DNA from: Byssothecium circinans
Taxonomy: Eukaryota; Ascomycota; Dothideomycetes; Pleosporales; Massarinaceae
Assembly: GCA_010015675.1 (NCBI GenBank)
Contig: ML976979.1
Location: 898,765 to 962,764, forward strand
Direction: 5' to 3'
DNA: 64,000 bases
Shown here: one piece after another, positions 40,585 through 52,221 of the stretch
Position numbering within the stretch: position 1 is the stretch's first letter
How the letters are laid out: every line of letters starts with the position of its first letter
Notes under the pieces: model-generated
The model's database searches: none
What the model saw: only the letters and a program-made list of their open reading frames with translations
Told to the model about the DNA's origin: nothing
Translations under genes and position numbers: made by a program

Positions 40585-41045
40585 TCACTGCCTCAAGGTC
40601 GTTGTGTCGCGTGACTCCTTTGGTTGTGGAGGGGGCGAAGGTCTAACAGGACCGCGCGTGAAGCTACTGCTGTTAGCATGGGACTGTTATAGCTGACAAG
40701 GAAGCCTACTTGTTCCACATGGACCCGAGGAATCCGGACTTTCCGTACGAATCTTGAAGACTGGCTCTCCTGTTGATGCTCGCCTCGTCGGTCGGCCTCT
40801 TCAGCGCTTCCAGGTTTGCAAATTTGCTTGTTGAGGACTGGCCAAGAGTCAGCTTGATCAGTTGGGCGGGTGTTGTAGCATACTCGTCTACGCTCCGTCG
40901 GCGATGACGGATTTGAGCCGATCGAGGCATTTGACTCTCTTCGCTCAGCGTCTTGCTTCGGGCCCTCCGGCATGACCGGCATGGTGTTGTCTCCAAAGAA
41001 CTTGTGGTTCTGGGTAGAGTATTTCTGATGGAATGGGGAAGGCAT
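40585..41045 (-). CDS. Small conserved fungal protein (MWNNFTRG type)
   Basis: Three exons, complement(join(40585..40663,40710..40837,40884..41045)), 122 residues; both introns are 46 nt, GT-AG. Splicing gives SPTERRR-SSTSKFANLEALKR and GFLGSMWN-NFTRGPVRPSP. Neither the central nor the last part makes sense without splicing, and the end MWNNFTRG matches a small fungal family that I recall from many filamentous ascomycetes, with SPTERRRSS and RRASLQD blocks. The Ser residues preceded by two Arg (RRRSS, RRAS) look like kinase A-type phosphosites. No membrane segment or catalytic motif. Function unknown; regulated by phosphorylation is a guess. Confidence 0.75.
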
Positions 41046-43933
41046 CTTGGAATTTTATGAATTTATGAGTTGAATGAATATGGATTGAGAAGATAAGGAG
41101 GGGTATAACAGTTCATAAGCAGCTCAGCTCGGCTTAGCAAGAGATCGTATGAGCAATGCATAGAGAAATGTGATCGTTCCAATAATGGGCTGGGGGGAGC
41201 TTCCCCGCAGTATGGTTGTGAGCGCGGACCCTGCACCAAGGTATCATGACGTACGGGATAGTGGGACAAAGCACATGGTTACGACTTGAATAGAGGAACG
41301 AATGAGAGGGTCGGTATGCTGGATCGACTAGCTGTATCAAACACGCCTCAAAGCTTCTGTGCTGAACTCAAGCACGTGTCAAGGTCTTGACTCTGCTTCC
41401 AGCTTCCACGCAAGTCGGTGTCGATCGTGTTGTTTGATCAGCATCAGAAGGAATCGTTCGGTAGTTGGCGTAACTGTGACTATTGGCTGGAGATGGAGGC
41501 TGATTAGAATGAAGGTAAATCGGCTCTCAAAAGGGACCTGTTGCTCGAACTCCTGAGAGTGCGGCGAAGCCTTGATGTCATGCTCGACCGGTGCGGACTT
41601 GAGGTCGTCCTAGCGAAATTGAGCCCTGTCGATCTTGAAAGATGCTGACCGTGCTGATGAAGGTGATTTAGATGGGATATGATGCGCAGACTGAGGTTTG
41701 TTCTGTTTGTATGGAGGCTGCTTACATCAGCAGTTAAGCGAATCAAAATTTGACATCAGCCATCACCTCGATCAACACTATCCTCCCTCCATCCTCGCAA
41801 TGCCCCAGGCCCGTCTTTGGAGGCCTGGTATTGTCGATCATCCGCAACCGAGTTCGTGGATAGTTTGCACTGAGACGGAGTGCGTCTGGTGTCTGCTGTG
41901 GCGGAGCAGAGGTGAGTGCTGTGCTCTCCCTCTTCGCCGTTGGGCAGCAGTGCCACGTCCGGCAGCAACGTTCCGTTCGGTACCTCTTGAGACTCGAGAT
42001 GGACAGCCAGTGCATTCCTCTCGCCACAAACTTCACAGCACAAAGATTTCCGCAGAGTTTATCTTGCACTTTCTGCTCGCCCGAGATCGACCTTCGAAGA
42101 TGAGACACTCGTGCATGCGTAGCGACCTCAGAGCCTGCTGATCAGGTACATTCCGGAGATATCTATTGCGGTTTCTCCTGTTACTCACCAAGCTAGCTCT
42201 CCAGATCGTCGGCGTTTGCGAGCCCTTTCTCCTGAGGTATGTTTTTTTCTTTTCTTTTCACTTTCCTTTATGATGATTCCACAAAATAAGCATAGTTCAA
42301 CCGATGGTCTACGGATCACTGCGGAGAAACAATCGTTGTCTTTCGCTCCTATCTGATTACAAACTCATTCCTATCGCGATAGTTTCCTCGTTTGATGGCT
42401 TTGACTGACCACCGAAACAGACTTTTATGTTTTCATTCATGCATTTACGGGTGTTTGTGTGCCACATGACATTATGACTGAGTCAAGATAATGCCATTGT
42501 CGCTCCAGAGTCCACTCACGATAATGCCATCGGAGGCATGTTCAACTTGTCCGTTACGGTGGTACGGAGTACATCGAGCCGCCGATGTCATGGAGTGCAA
42601 CCTTCCGCATGTTTGCTGCAACTGCTCCGTGCCACAGTGATGGTGTATCAATTACTCGGACTGGCAACCAGTGCGCGGCCTGGTGGATGAATGTATGCCG
42701 TCTCGTACAGTTGAGACGGCTGAAAGGACCGAAGCAATCTACAGCTTCTGTGCAAGCATAGCATTAATTCGTCGTGATGCATCCATCTCACTTCCAATCT
42801 GACCACGCTTATCACGTCACAGAGACCCCGGCAAAGAACGGGACAGCCATGCGCGATTATTATTTTCCAGCATTCTGTGACGTTCGTATGTTGGCGGGTG
42901 TCGAACCGGATCTCCTTTTCGCGAGCGGCGAGCAGTGTAACTGAGTACAGATGTGCAATTTATCGAGCGACCCCGGCGTTGTGCCGGCCGCGATGATGGA
43001 CATTAATTGGAGGGCTCGCAGGCGCTCGGCACAAGCCGCTTGTTGTCCGCCAGCGGTGAAATAATAAGAAGGTGGCTTGTCCCCGCCCCTCCGTCGGCCA
43101 ATCTGCCTTGAAAGTTGCGCCGTGAAGAAAGCATGGCCCCACCGGTGTATGCGTTGTCACCTTAAGCGCTATCCCCCTTGCGACCTCTCACGCACGGCTG
43201 ACCGACTGCCCGTATTTTCGCTTTTCAAGTTTCACCCCCCTCGTCTTCTCGTCGCTCTGTTCCCCTCTTCTCAACCTCCTCAACACCGAGACGAAAACAC
43301 ACATTCGCCCTTCACGTCGCTTTTACACGCCAAATTTCGCGAAGTCGCACGCAATACGTATCAATTTTGTAGGCACAACAAGAGCCCTCGCTCAGGATGT
43401 CAATTCGGAGCCCAGACGGAGCCCTATCCAGGTACTTACTGCCCAACGGTTTTACCCCCGAATCTTTTGCTTTCTGCTGCGTTGTCTTTTGCATTTCCTG
43501 TATCCCATGTGTTGAGAAGACATGTATTTCCTTGTATATTTCCTATCGTTTGTACGTTTTGTTCTCGCCATACAGCTCCCACGCCACAATGGACACCCAC
43601 ATGGAAGCCGTGGATATTTGACTGCCGGACACACCCCAAATGGATCTAAAAGGCCACCTGTTACATAGTTTGCTCTTGCTGGATTTCGCACCATTTGCCG
43701 CTGTGGACGCACCCCCTGGAGGCTCACTGTATGCCCTCGCATCGGTCGTAGGTTCGACTTTCCGGATCGTAGCTGGAGCCGCCGATCCCGGAGCTTCAAT
43801 CGTAGAGCTCTGCGAAAAGTCGTGAGCGTTAGTGCGAGCCCGGTCCTAGGTCACATGGCCAGTCGTCGCTCAAGTTCTGCGCTATCCGTACGAAGGCGAG
43901 GCGCCCAGATCAGAGCCAAGTCGTCCATTATGT
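41046..43933. other. Long intergenic region before the C2H2 factor gene
   Basis: About 2.9 kb without a supported gene. Several frames exceed 60 codons (for example plus 41698-42141, plus 43077-43649), but they lack domains and consistent splicing. There is a T-rich/C-rich tract at 42241-42270 and a pyrimidine-rich zone at 43210-43280. Probably an extended promoter and leader region of the transcription factor gene downstream; such long upstream regions are common for developmental regulators in fungi. Confidence 0.45.
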
Positions 43934-44378
43934 TTGTTCGACGAGCTCAAAATACCCGACATACGAACCACTTGTATGGATTATCAATGCCCACAGGAAT
44001 TCTCAATTTTGCCGTATGGAACCATGGACAACCGTTATGGACATTTACCGTTGGACGCGACCCATGATGAGCCCGGAGCTCACTCAACCAGGACAGTATT
44101 ACGACTGGAGATTTGGACAAACGTCTGGTGACACATGTACGTACACCATTTCGGTGGCTAGGTGGCGCCGTCCACCCAGCATTGTTGATCCTCATACTGA
44201 CGAGAAGGTTGCTTGTTAAAGGGCGATTTCGATGATGAACTTCCGCTCAAGGTTTGCTTCCACTGTATCTGTTTCTGGAGCCATGTTTCCCTGCCGGGCG
44301 GACCAATCCTTCAAGCCAGGACTTCCTACCATTGCTGGATTGTGCGGATGCTAACCCATAGCTTTCCACTCATTTCAG

Positions 44379-44420
44379 GATTGCGACTACGAGGCCTGTA
44401 CATGCTCACGACACACCAAG
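44379..44420 (+). other. Candidate upstream exon of the C2H2 factor gene
   Basis: A 42-base segment between a TTTCAG acceptor (with GCTAAC 20 bases before) and a GTAAGC donor encodes DCDYEACTCSRHTK in a complete frame. A preceding segment ending at 44251 (GDFDDELPLK, donor GTTTGC) could join it in frame. I could not connect these to the main frame without a stop, so the model is left open. Confidence 0.35.
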
Positions 44421-44731
44421 GTAAGCGCTCTTGTCGTTCTATCCAAGTTCAAGACTAACGAGTACATTTGCTAGGTTCCACCTCGGCAGCTTCCGGCCGC
44501 ATACTAACAATGGCGTTTTTCTTATGTTGAATTTGTGTTCTCTCTTCATTTTTGGTTCCCACGGCCTGAAACTAACCCTTTTGTTCCAGCGAATCCTACT
44601 TCGACGTTTTGCCAGAGGATTTTTCATTATTCACATCCCACCCAGTCGTGGACATTGCCAAGTGGAGAGAGGATATTACAGGAGCGCCTGCCTCCGGGCT
44701 CCTTTTCTTTTCCCAAGGACTCGACTCAAGC

Positions 44732-46265
44732 ATGTCCTGTGGATCCGAGGGGGACGTCAAGGACACCGCTTCTGATTTCAGCATGGACAGCGCGTACCAC
44801 AGCCAGTCTGGTGCCAACCGGCGCGGAACCATAATGCCTGAAGGATACCAATGGAACTATTCGGAGAACGCTGACCAGTGGAACTCGTCGCCGCAACTGG
44901 ACCCTGATCAGTTCTCGTCATTGTCCTCGTCCCAGGATATGGACAACATTCATCTGCCGACTGCCGCGGCGATGGACGCTGGAGCTACTTCGTTCGAATG
45001 GTCAGCTAATAACACAATGGGACAGGACTTCTTCAACTACCCATCTACCTCCAACGTCTCACAATTTTCGCAAATGGCAAGTTCCTACGACATGGGGCTG
45101 GCATGGGGCAACAATGCATCGTCATTCGACGGCGCAGCGTCTTCGCTACCTTACACAGCGAACCAAGAAAACACAGGCTTCAACGCGCAGAGGCAGTTTC
45201 ATCGACCGCAGAACATGCCATTGATCGATACCTCCGCTCCGCCCGCTCTCATGCGCAACGCCTCCTACGCTGCATCGCACCCCTCTCCGCAGACACCGGT
45301 GCAGTCGACGCCATTGATTACTCGTGTAACATCGCCAGCAAGCGCTGTTGCCAAGTACACACAGCGACCGTCGCTGGATGCCAGGTGAGTCTCATTCCTC
45401 CGAGTACTAAATATAGGCTGATCCATGGTTCAGAATCAAGATGGAAGGGCCCACGGCAGCATCTGTAGCTCCGCACTCGCCAGTTGACGAAGACGACGAC
45501 ATCTCACCATTTGATGCCGAAGCCCACCGCATCCAAGAGGAGCACAAGAAGGTCGCTCGCACCCACCCACTCTACAACGCAAAGCCAAAGGAGGATGGAA
45601 ACTTCCACTGCCCATTTGAGGGGCAGCCAGGATGCAACCACAAGCCCACCGACTTGAAGTGTAACCATGACAAGTATGTCGATTCGCACTTGAAGCCTTA
45701 CCGCTGCAACCGTGAGGGCTGCCCCAATGTCCAGTTCTCATCCACCGCTTGTCTCCTTCGACACGAGAGAGAAGCTCATGCTCTCCACGGCCATGGCAAG
45801 AACCCCAATCTTTGCTACTACGACGACTGTGAGCGCGCCATGGCCGGCAATGGCTTCCGCAGGCGCTACAACCTCTTCGACCACATGAAGAGAGTGCACG
45901 ACTACACTGGCCCAACCAACGAAGCATCGGCGTCCCCTTCTGTCGAGCCTCAACCCCCCAAGGCCCGCGCAAGCGGTCAACGCAAGAAGAAGGGACCAAC
46001 CGATGCAGGCGTCCAGAAGAAGCACAAGGTCACCAAGGCCAGCAACCGCAAGCAACTCCAGCTGCAGCAACAACAGCTTGAACGCGCCCAGTTGCAGGAG
46101 CGTTTTGCAACCACAAAGCAGAGCTTGGTCGAGCTCCTGAACAAGCTCACTGGTCCCGACGATCTTAATGCTGAACATGTTGACCGGCTCACAGCGGAGC
46201 TGAGCGACCTTTCCAAGATTGCCTCTTCGCACAAGAGCAGCAGTCGCAATGTCTCTGGCGAATGA
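44732..46265 (+). CDS. C2H2 zinc-finger transcription factor (5' end uncertain)
   Basis: Two exons shown, join(44732..45384,45434..46265), 494 residues minimum, with a 49-nt GT-AG intron giving PSLDA-RIKMEGPTAAS. The N-terminal half is Ser/Asn/Gln-rich and disordered with MDSAYHSQSGANRR. The DNA-binding part, about 275-375, contains FHCPFEGQPGCNHKP, YRCNREGCPNVQFSSTACLLRHEREAH (C2H2) and NLCYYDDCERAMAGNGFRRRYNLFDHMKRVH in two pieces (C2H2), a fungal-specific tandem. A basic segment RKKKGPTDAGVQKKHK and a Gln-rich coiled coil follow. The frame stays open upstream from 44732 to a CAG acceptor at 44587-44589, so further exons upstream are likely and the true start is probably near 43.9-44.2 kb. 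Target genes unknown. Confidence 0.8.
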
Positions 46266-47003
46266 ACTGTTACTGTAACTGGTTGAATCGTTCCGCTCCG
46301 TACCAAGCTTGAGGTTTGTTCCCATTCTGGAGCCGGATTCACCGGATACTTTTGATTTCCAACTCAATGGACTGCATGATCAATCTGCGTTCTTACTTAT
46401 CACGTTCATCACGTACCCTGGAGCCAGCCGGCAGGACACCGTTTGCCACAGGACACTGCTATAGATTCGAACCATGGGCACTCCGCCGTGGACTGGCTAC
46501 CCTGGATGACTGGTTGCTTGCGCGACAAGGTCGTTAGGAGAAAGGCATCGGCCGAAGCATTCTCTTTGTGAGAGTATAGGCAAGAGAAGCGGGTGCAGCA
46601 CGGCTACGTGATAAAATTGTGATAAAATTGTTTTCAGAGATGAAGAGGAGAGTTCGTTTTCGTATACATGTGTGGCTATTAGTTTTCTTTTGCAAAGAGA
46701 AGGACCAGTGAAGATGGGGAGGAATTAGATGAATCGTTGATGTGGTTGCTGGCTTTGTATTTGTTATTTAGTTATGTATCCAATATTTGATGTCTACATA
46801 TGCAGTCTCTGCGTTGCGTTCACTTGATAAATGACGCACTTCTCATGCAGACTCGGACATTCGGTACGTCATGGTTCCGTGCCCCGCCCGCACTCGGCAC
46901 CATGCACACCACTGCCCTGTTTGTCTTTTAGCGCATCTTTTCCAGTTCCCGCCATCGCATCTGGAGCCATTGATCTTTGTCATTCACATGCCCCTCACAT
47001 GAC
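46266..47003. other. Intergenic, no gene seen
   Basis: About 740 bases between tandem genes, with the repeated word gtgataaaattgt near 46610-46630 in two adjacent copies. It contains the transcription factor 3' region and the glutathione peroxidase promoter. Confidence 0.4.
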
Positions 47004-47729
47004 ATGATTCGGAGAGCTTGCACTGCCCCGCACCGTGTTGCTCTTGCTGTGAGAGACGCCAAACACTTATTGCGCCACCCGTCCCAGTCTATAAAGAGTA
47101 CACGCACTTACTCTGCGCCCTCCACGACCTTCCTACGCACAACAAACCAGCACACGCTTAGAACATTCGCAACCATGTCCTCCGCCACCAGCTTCTTCGA
47201 CTTCAAGCCCAAGGACAGTACGTCGAGCAGCCCCTCCCGCCCCCTCCCCACAATCTAACGCGCCACAGAAAAAGGCAACGAGTACTCCCTCGCCGACCTC
47301 AAAGGCAAAGTCGTCCTCGTCGTCAACACAGCCTCAAAGTGCGGCTTCACGCCCCAATTCGCCGGCCTCGAGAAGCTCTACCAAGACATCAAAGCCTCGC
47401 ACCCCGACTTCGTCATCCTCGGCTTCCCGTGCAACCAGTTCGGCGGCCAGGACCCGGGCTCCAACGACGAGATCCAGAACTTCTGCCAGGTCAACTACGG
47501 CGTGACGTTCCCGGTGCTCGGCAAGGTGGATGTGAACGGCGACAATGCGGAGCCGGCGTTTGAGTGGTTGAAGAACGAGAAGGCGGGCCTGATGGGGTTG
47601 AAGCGGGTCAAGTGGAACTTTGAGAAGTTTCTCGTGGGGCGCGATGGGAAGGTTATTGGGAGGTGGGCTAGTACGACGAAGCCGGAGAGCTTGAAGGGGG
47701 ATATTGAGAAGGCGCTTGCTGCGAAGTAG
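47004..47729 (+). CDS. Glutathione peroxidase-like thiol peroxidase, probable dual start
   Basis: Two exons, join(47004..47217,47269..47729), 224 residues from the upstream ATG or 167 from the internal ATG at 47175; the 51-nt intron joins KPKD-KKGNEYSLADLKGK. The core has VLVVNTASKCGFTPQ with the peroxidatic Cys (Cys39 of the short form, Cys not selenocysteine), FPCNQFGGQDPG, FCQVNYGVTFPV and WNFEKFLV. These fungal enzymes reduce hydroperoxides with thioredoxin and also signal oxidation (Gpx3/Hyr1). The first 57 residues of the long form (MIRRACTAPHRVALAVRDAK through RTFAT) look like a mitochondrial presequence; the short start has a good context (ACCATGT). Two start sites may supply mitochondrial and cytosolic forms. 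Confidence 0.92.
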
Positions 47730-48351
47730 CCGGTGTGGGGGGATGGGGGGTGATTATTGCTACCATGCGGACTTAGATTGGCAATGATATAGCTTTACAT
47801 GCTGTTACATGCGTCTTTGTATGCTTCTACTTCACTGGTGGAAGATCGATATGATTTCACTCTCTATTCACATCAACAAATAGCCTTCCATATGGAGACA
47901 GTACGCCTCCCCGACATCAGAGGCTTGACCACTTCTCAGCCTCGCTTGCTGTTCATGCATCTCATGCGTAGCCCATATACCTTCTGCTCGAAATAGCCCG
48001 GAAGCATCGATCCGCGTATCGCGAGCAGAGCGTAAGAAGTGAGAGAGCGTTCGATATATTGCGACGATTCCACGGCCGCGGCATTGAATAGGGCTGCAGA
48101 TGCATTTTGCCTGATAACGATGGCGTCCGGGGCGGTTACGACCGGTGTGTTCCTGGTCCAAGGGCTTGGATGGCTCAACGTCATAGTGCTCATCGTATAC
48201 CATCCATGCGTTCAGTCTGTAGAGTGACGATGCGGAGTGAGAGAGTGATAGCTGTGGAAAATCGGGCCGATTGCGCCCCAAGCTCCTCCACCCGCAAACA
48301 AACCATTACACTTTCAATCTACCCACACTCAATACAACACCAACACTCACC
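47730..48351. other. Intergenic, no gene seen
   Basis: About 620 bases with short unsupported frames on both strands; contains the promoter of the PTPA gene. Confidence 0.4.
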
Positions 48352-49635
48352 ATGACCGTCCCCGAAACCACCACGGAGCAACCCCCCGACCTCTCCGCCA
48401 AGATCCCCAAGCTCATCCCCCGCAAACGTGCCCCCTCAACCCGCGAACCTCCCTCCGCCCCGCCCCCGCCAACCCCAGCTCTACCACCGCCGCCGAACCT
48501 CCAGAACCACACCTACATTCCCCTCTCTCGCCACATACTGAGTCCCGCCGACCACAAGCTCTTCCTCAAAGGCTCAACATGTTCACTAGTCACCGCCTTT
48601 ATATTCGGGATATCAGACAGCGTGCGAGACAAACCACGGAGCAGCATAAACCCCAACGACCTCTCCCCCACCGTCAAGACAATCCTCCATATCCTCGACC
48701 AAGCCGAGACGATCCTCGAACGCCTCCCCCCCGAAGACACCGGCTCACGCTTCGGCAACCCCGTCTTCCGCACCTATCTCGACGAAATCGCCTCCGCGCT
48801 GCCCAAATGGCATTCTGAACTCACCCTCACGTCACCCACCCAAGTCTCCGAAGTCTCCGAATACCTGCACCACTCCTTCGGCAACAAACGCCGCATAGAC
48901 TACGGTTCCGGGCACGAACTAAACTTCTTCCTCTGGCTGCTCTGTCTGAACCGGCTCTCGCTGCTCCCGGAACCCACATTCCCCTCGCTCGCCCTCGTCG
49001 TGCTGCCCGCCTACCTGCGCCTCATGCGCAAGATCCAAGCAGCGTACTACCTCGAGCCCGCGGGCAGCCACGGGGTATGGGGCCTCGACGACTACCAATT
49101 CCTCCCCTTCCTGTTCGGCGCCGCCCAGCTCCTGCATCACCCGTACATCACGCCCAAAGCCGTGCACAACACGCTGGTCCTCGAGGAGGAATCGCACGAC
49201 TATCTCTACCTAGACCAGGTCGCCTTCGTCAACAGCGTGAAGAATGTAGACGGCCTGCGCTGGCATTCCCCCATGCTCGATGATATCAGCGCCGCCAAGT
49301 CGTGGGGCAAGATCGAGGCGGGGATGCGCAAAATGTTCGTCAAGGAGATCCTGGAGAAGCTGCCTGTTATGCAGCATTTTCTTTTTGGGAGCTTGGTGCC
49401 GGCCGAGGAGGGCATGAGTAGGGAGGAGGACTTTGGCGGGGTGGAGGGGGAGGAGGCTGAGGAGGAGGGCGGCGAGGTTAGCGTGTTCGATGATGAGGGC
49501 GGGAAGAGGCATGTTCATGCTAGTGTGGGGTGGGGCGATTGCTGTGGGATCAGGGTGCCCGCCGCGGTTGGGGCGGAGGGCGAGGAGAGGAAGATGGGGG
49601 CGGGGGGTAGGTTGAGGAGGGTGCCTTTTGATTGA
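48352..49635 (+). CDS. Serine/threonine phosphatase 2A activator (PTPA / Rrd type)
   Basis: Intronless, 427 residues; ATG at 48352 has the context ACCATGA. After a Pro-rich N-terminus (residues 20-55) the PTPA fold begins (YIPLSRHILSPADHKLFLKG). Family blocks present: RFGNPVFRTYLDEI, RRIDYGSGHELNFFLWLLCL, GVWGLDDYQFLPFLFGAAQL, KVDG-like VDGLRWHSPMLDDIS and WGKIEAGMRKMFVKEILEKLPVMQHF in segments. These include the nucleotide and PP2A-contact residues. PTPA is a peptidyl-prolyl isomerase-like chaperone that helps load metals into PP2A-type phosphatases and acts in rapamycin response and cell cycle. The acidic tail after residue 350 is lineage-specific. Whether it is the Rrd1 or Rrd2 orthologue cannot be decided here. 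Confidence 0.93.
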   Translation: MTVPETTTEQPPDLSAKIPKLIPRKRAPSTREPPSAPPPPTPALPPPPNLQNHTYIPLSRHILSPADHKLFLKGSTCSLVTAFIFGISDSVRDKPRSSINPNDLSPTVKTILHILDQAETILERLPPEDTGSRFGNPVFRTYLDEIASALPKWHSELTLTSPTQVSEVSEYLHHSFGNKRRIDYGSGHELNFFLWLLCLNRLSLLPEPTFPSLALVVLPAYLRLMRKIQAAYYLEPAGSHGVWGLDDYQFLPFLFGAAQLLHHPYITPKAVHNTLVLEEESHDYLYLDQVAFVNSVKNVDGLRWHSPMLDDISAAKSWGKIEAGMRKMFVKEILEKLPVMQHFLFGSLVPAEEGMSREEDFGGVEGEEAEEEGGEVSVFDDEGGKRHVHASVGWGDCCGIRVPAAVGAEGEERKMGAGGRLRRVPFD

Positions 49636-50536
49636 TTGATTGATTGAGAGAGAGAGAGGGGAAAGAGAATGGAACGGAACGGAATGGAATGGATAGGCGG
49701 GCTGGGCTGGTCCTGGGATATGTATGAGATTATGGATAGCATTGGGCGGTGTTTGCGGGCAATCGAGAAATTCCAAGGACCGTGGAATAAAAATCTTGTA
49801 GAAATAGAAAGTAATCGAAATTCCTTCATCGCAAACCACACTTAAGCTCTTTGGCGTATGTTGTATGTTGTATGTTGTATGTTGTATGTTGTAGATAGAA
49901 CATCTGAAGTGAAGCGCCTCCCCTCTCTCCCTCCCTCCCTCCAACTCACTCACGCATATTTCAAAACCACCCCATCTGCTTAAAAAAAAAAAAAAACAGC
50001 TGGCCCTACTTACTATCTTCCCATACAGGACACAGGCCCATGTTAAAACAAGTTCCCATCTCATCAGGAAAAGCAAAAAAAAAAAAAAACCCCCAAAAAA
50101 CCGGTTTCGGTTTCGTAGATAAAACAAAAGTTTAACAAACAACCGCCCCAAAACGCAAAACGCCGTCTATATATGATATGCAACGCATGCATGCTAGTAC
50201 TACATATACATGTAGTATCCCGCCCCGCCCTCCAACAAAAAAAAAAAAAAAAAAAAAAAAGGAAGTTGTGCGCATGCATGGTGAAAGCAGCACGTTTGAA
50301 GAAGAAACCCCCAAACCGATGTGGATGGTTGCCAGCCCGGCACCCGGCGCCCATGTAGCAGCCAAAGCCCAAAGCCCGCCTGAAAATGCGAGGTATTTTC
50401 AGATACAATGCCCCCAGTGCCCACCTGCTTTTTTTATACAACCAAAAAAAGGTTTCACACGGATGACCGCCCTTTAGGTAAGCGACAAAAGAAAAGAAAG
50501 AAAGAAAGAAAAAAATCTATTCTATACTAATCTTTT
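49636..50536. repeat. Low-complexity convergent intergenic zone with A-tracts and microsatellites
   Basis: Contains GATT repeats with GAGA (49634-49660), GGAAC/GGAAT pentamers (49671-49692), five copies of the heptamer gtatgtt (about 49856-49892), a CCCT tract (49921-49942), and homopolymer A runs at 49982-49996, 50077-50090 and 50237-50260 (24 A). It lies between two genes pointing at each other. Confidence 0.75.
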
Positions 50537-52221
50537 CTAATCGTCAATCTCACTCCCGGCCTCCTCCAGCTTATGCCGCCTCTCCTCGTCCATCTCCTTA
50601 TACGTAGCATAGCTGAGCACGACAAAAGCGCCGATGATGAGCAGGCCGCCGACGAGCGCGGCGGGGGTAAGCGGCGAGTTCAGCGGCGGGGGGAGGAGTT
50701 GGTCTACGATGGCGACGATGAAGATGGTGAGGAGGGCGGCGACGGAGGAGAGGACGGGCGAGGTCAGGGAGATGAGGATGAGGAAGGATCCGGAGAATGC
50801 TGTTGGCGCGTGTTAGTTTATGCTGGTTTCGGAGTGCTGTGGAAGGTGGGAGGTGGGATAGATACGTACTTGCGTTTGCGACGACGGAGATGGCCATCAT
50901 CCACGCCTGTTCTCCGTGCGGGAATTCAAACGTCTCAATGCCCATGTAATGCAGAAAGGGAAGGGGGATCCAAAGCACGCTGAGCGTGAAGCCGCCAATC
51001 ATGCTGCCGAAAGTATTCGCAAAGACCATGCCCCGGTCGGGTGTGCATCCATCCGGTGGGCACGCCAGTTTCTTGTACAGCACCTCGTAGAACCCGTAGA
51101 GCACGCTGCCGATGCCGATGATCAAGTTTCCGAGAGCCCGGTTCTCGGCTTCATGCGAGGGGGGCGCTTTCTCCCCGCCAGCACCGCCGCCGGACTTTGA
51201 GCCGTGCTTCGCTGGTGTCGTGTCGCCGTAGGCTACTACGAAGACGCCGAAGATGGCGATGGCGACGGCCACGACTTTGCTTGTGCGCACCTTCTCGTGG
51301 AGCATCGGGATACTGAACGCATACGCGAAGAAGGCCGAGCAGTTGTAAATGGCAGTGAGATCGCTGGCTGTGGTCATGTTCACGGCCAGGTACCAGCTCC
51401 CTCCGGCGACGGTCAACGCGCACGTGATGAAGGCTGTCATCTTGATCATGTATCGGACGGGCGAGACTTGCGATTGGCGCGGTGTGGGGTGGAGAGTTTG
51501 GTGCTGCACCATGAGGGCGGTTTGGCGGAGGAGCTGCACATGACGGCGCCAGAATGCGGGCCAGGGCTGCGACCAGCTCCGAAGACGGAGGAGGAGGAGT
51601 TGGGTGGGCCAGAGGACTACCCACGAGCCGTGCGTCATATAACTGTGCGTATTAGCACACCTTTTCTATTGACGGTGGTGGTGGAACTCACAGCATGCAG
51701 TACGGTTTCTCCCACTTCAGCTCGTGCTGGATGTACACGGCCGTCTCGGTCTGCACGGTAAAAGCAACCAGGCTCAACGCCAGAAAGATGGCGGCATACG
51801 TGTATCTCCTCTTCGTCTCGGCGTGTGCCTGCGCCTCCGGGTCCCGCTCATGGAAGGTATGCGTGCTCCTGTTCAAGCCGGACCGCGACTCGGTGCCCTC
51901 ATCGTCGTCCTTGGGTCCCAGCAGCGGCGCCGCTGATAACGAGCGTCCCAGACGCTCATCTGCGTCTATATCCGGGCGGAGGTCTGAGGGCATGGCGGCG
52001 GTCGAGTTGCTGTCGTGCTCATCCCAATCGTCAAAGGTGATGTCTGACTCGGCGCCGGGGCTGGTGGGCTCTTTAAACGCAACGGCTTTTTGGATCTCGG
52101 CAAAGGGCGAGCTGTCGCGACTCAGATGACTCTGACTTTGGTCCAGGTCTAGGGGGTGAATGTGCAGGCTGCTGTTCCGGTCGTGGGCGGTCGTACTCCT
52201 CAGCGGTATGGATTCGGGCAT
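50537..52221 (-). CDS. Drug/metabolite-type membrane transporter (EamA/SLC35F-like)
   Basis: Three exons, complement(join(50537..50799,50870..51642,51692..52221)), 521 residues; introns 70 and 49 nt, GT-AG. Joins: KPYCML-YMTHGSWVVLWP and VVANA-TFSGSFLILISL. A cytosolic N-terminus of about 135 residues with acidic and Ser clusters precedes roughly ten membrane helices (YAAIFLALSLVAFTVQTETA first, LVGGLLIIGAFVVLSYATYK last). The ITCALTVAGGSWYLAVN and SIPMLHEKVRTSKVVAVAIA segments match fungal EamA-fold vacuolar or endomembrane transporters such as the yeast YML018C group. Substrate unknown. The order of helices and the C-terminal KEMDEERRHKLEE tail fit that group. Confidence 0.87.

Noticed and set aside
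43077..43649. Plus-strand frame of 190 codons
   Set aside because: Composition is that of a pyrimidine-rich leader; no domain and no codon bias support.
49856..49892. Heptamer repeats considered as CRISPR-like array
   Set aside because: Units are contiguous without spacers and the genome is fungal; it is a microsatellite.
50128..50477. Frames with long Lys or Phe runs
   Set aside because: They are produced by homopolymer A tracts.
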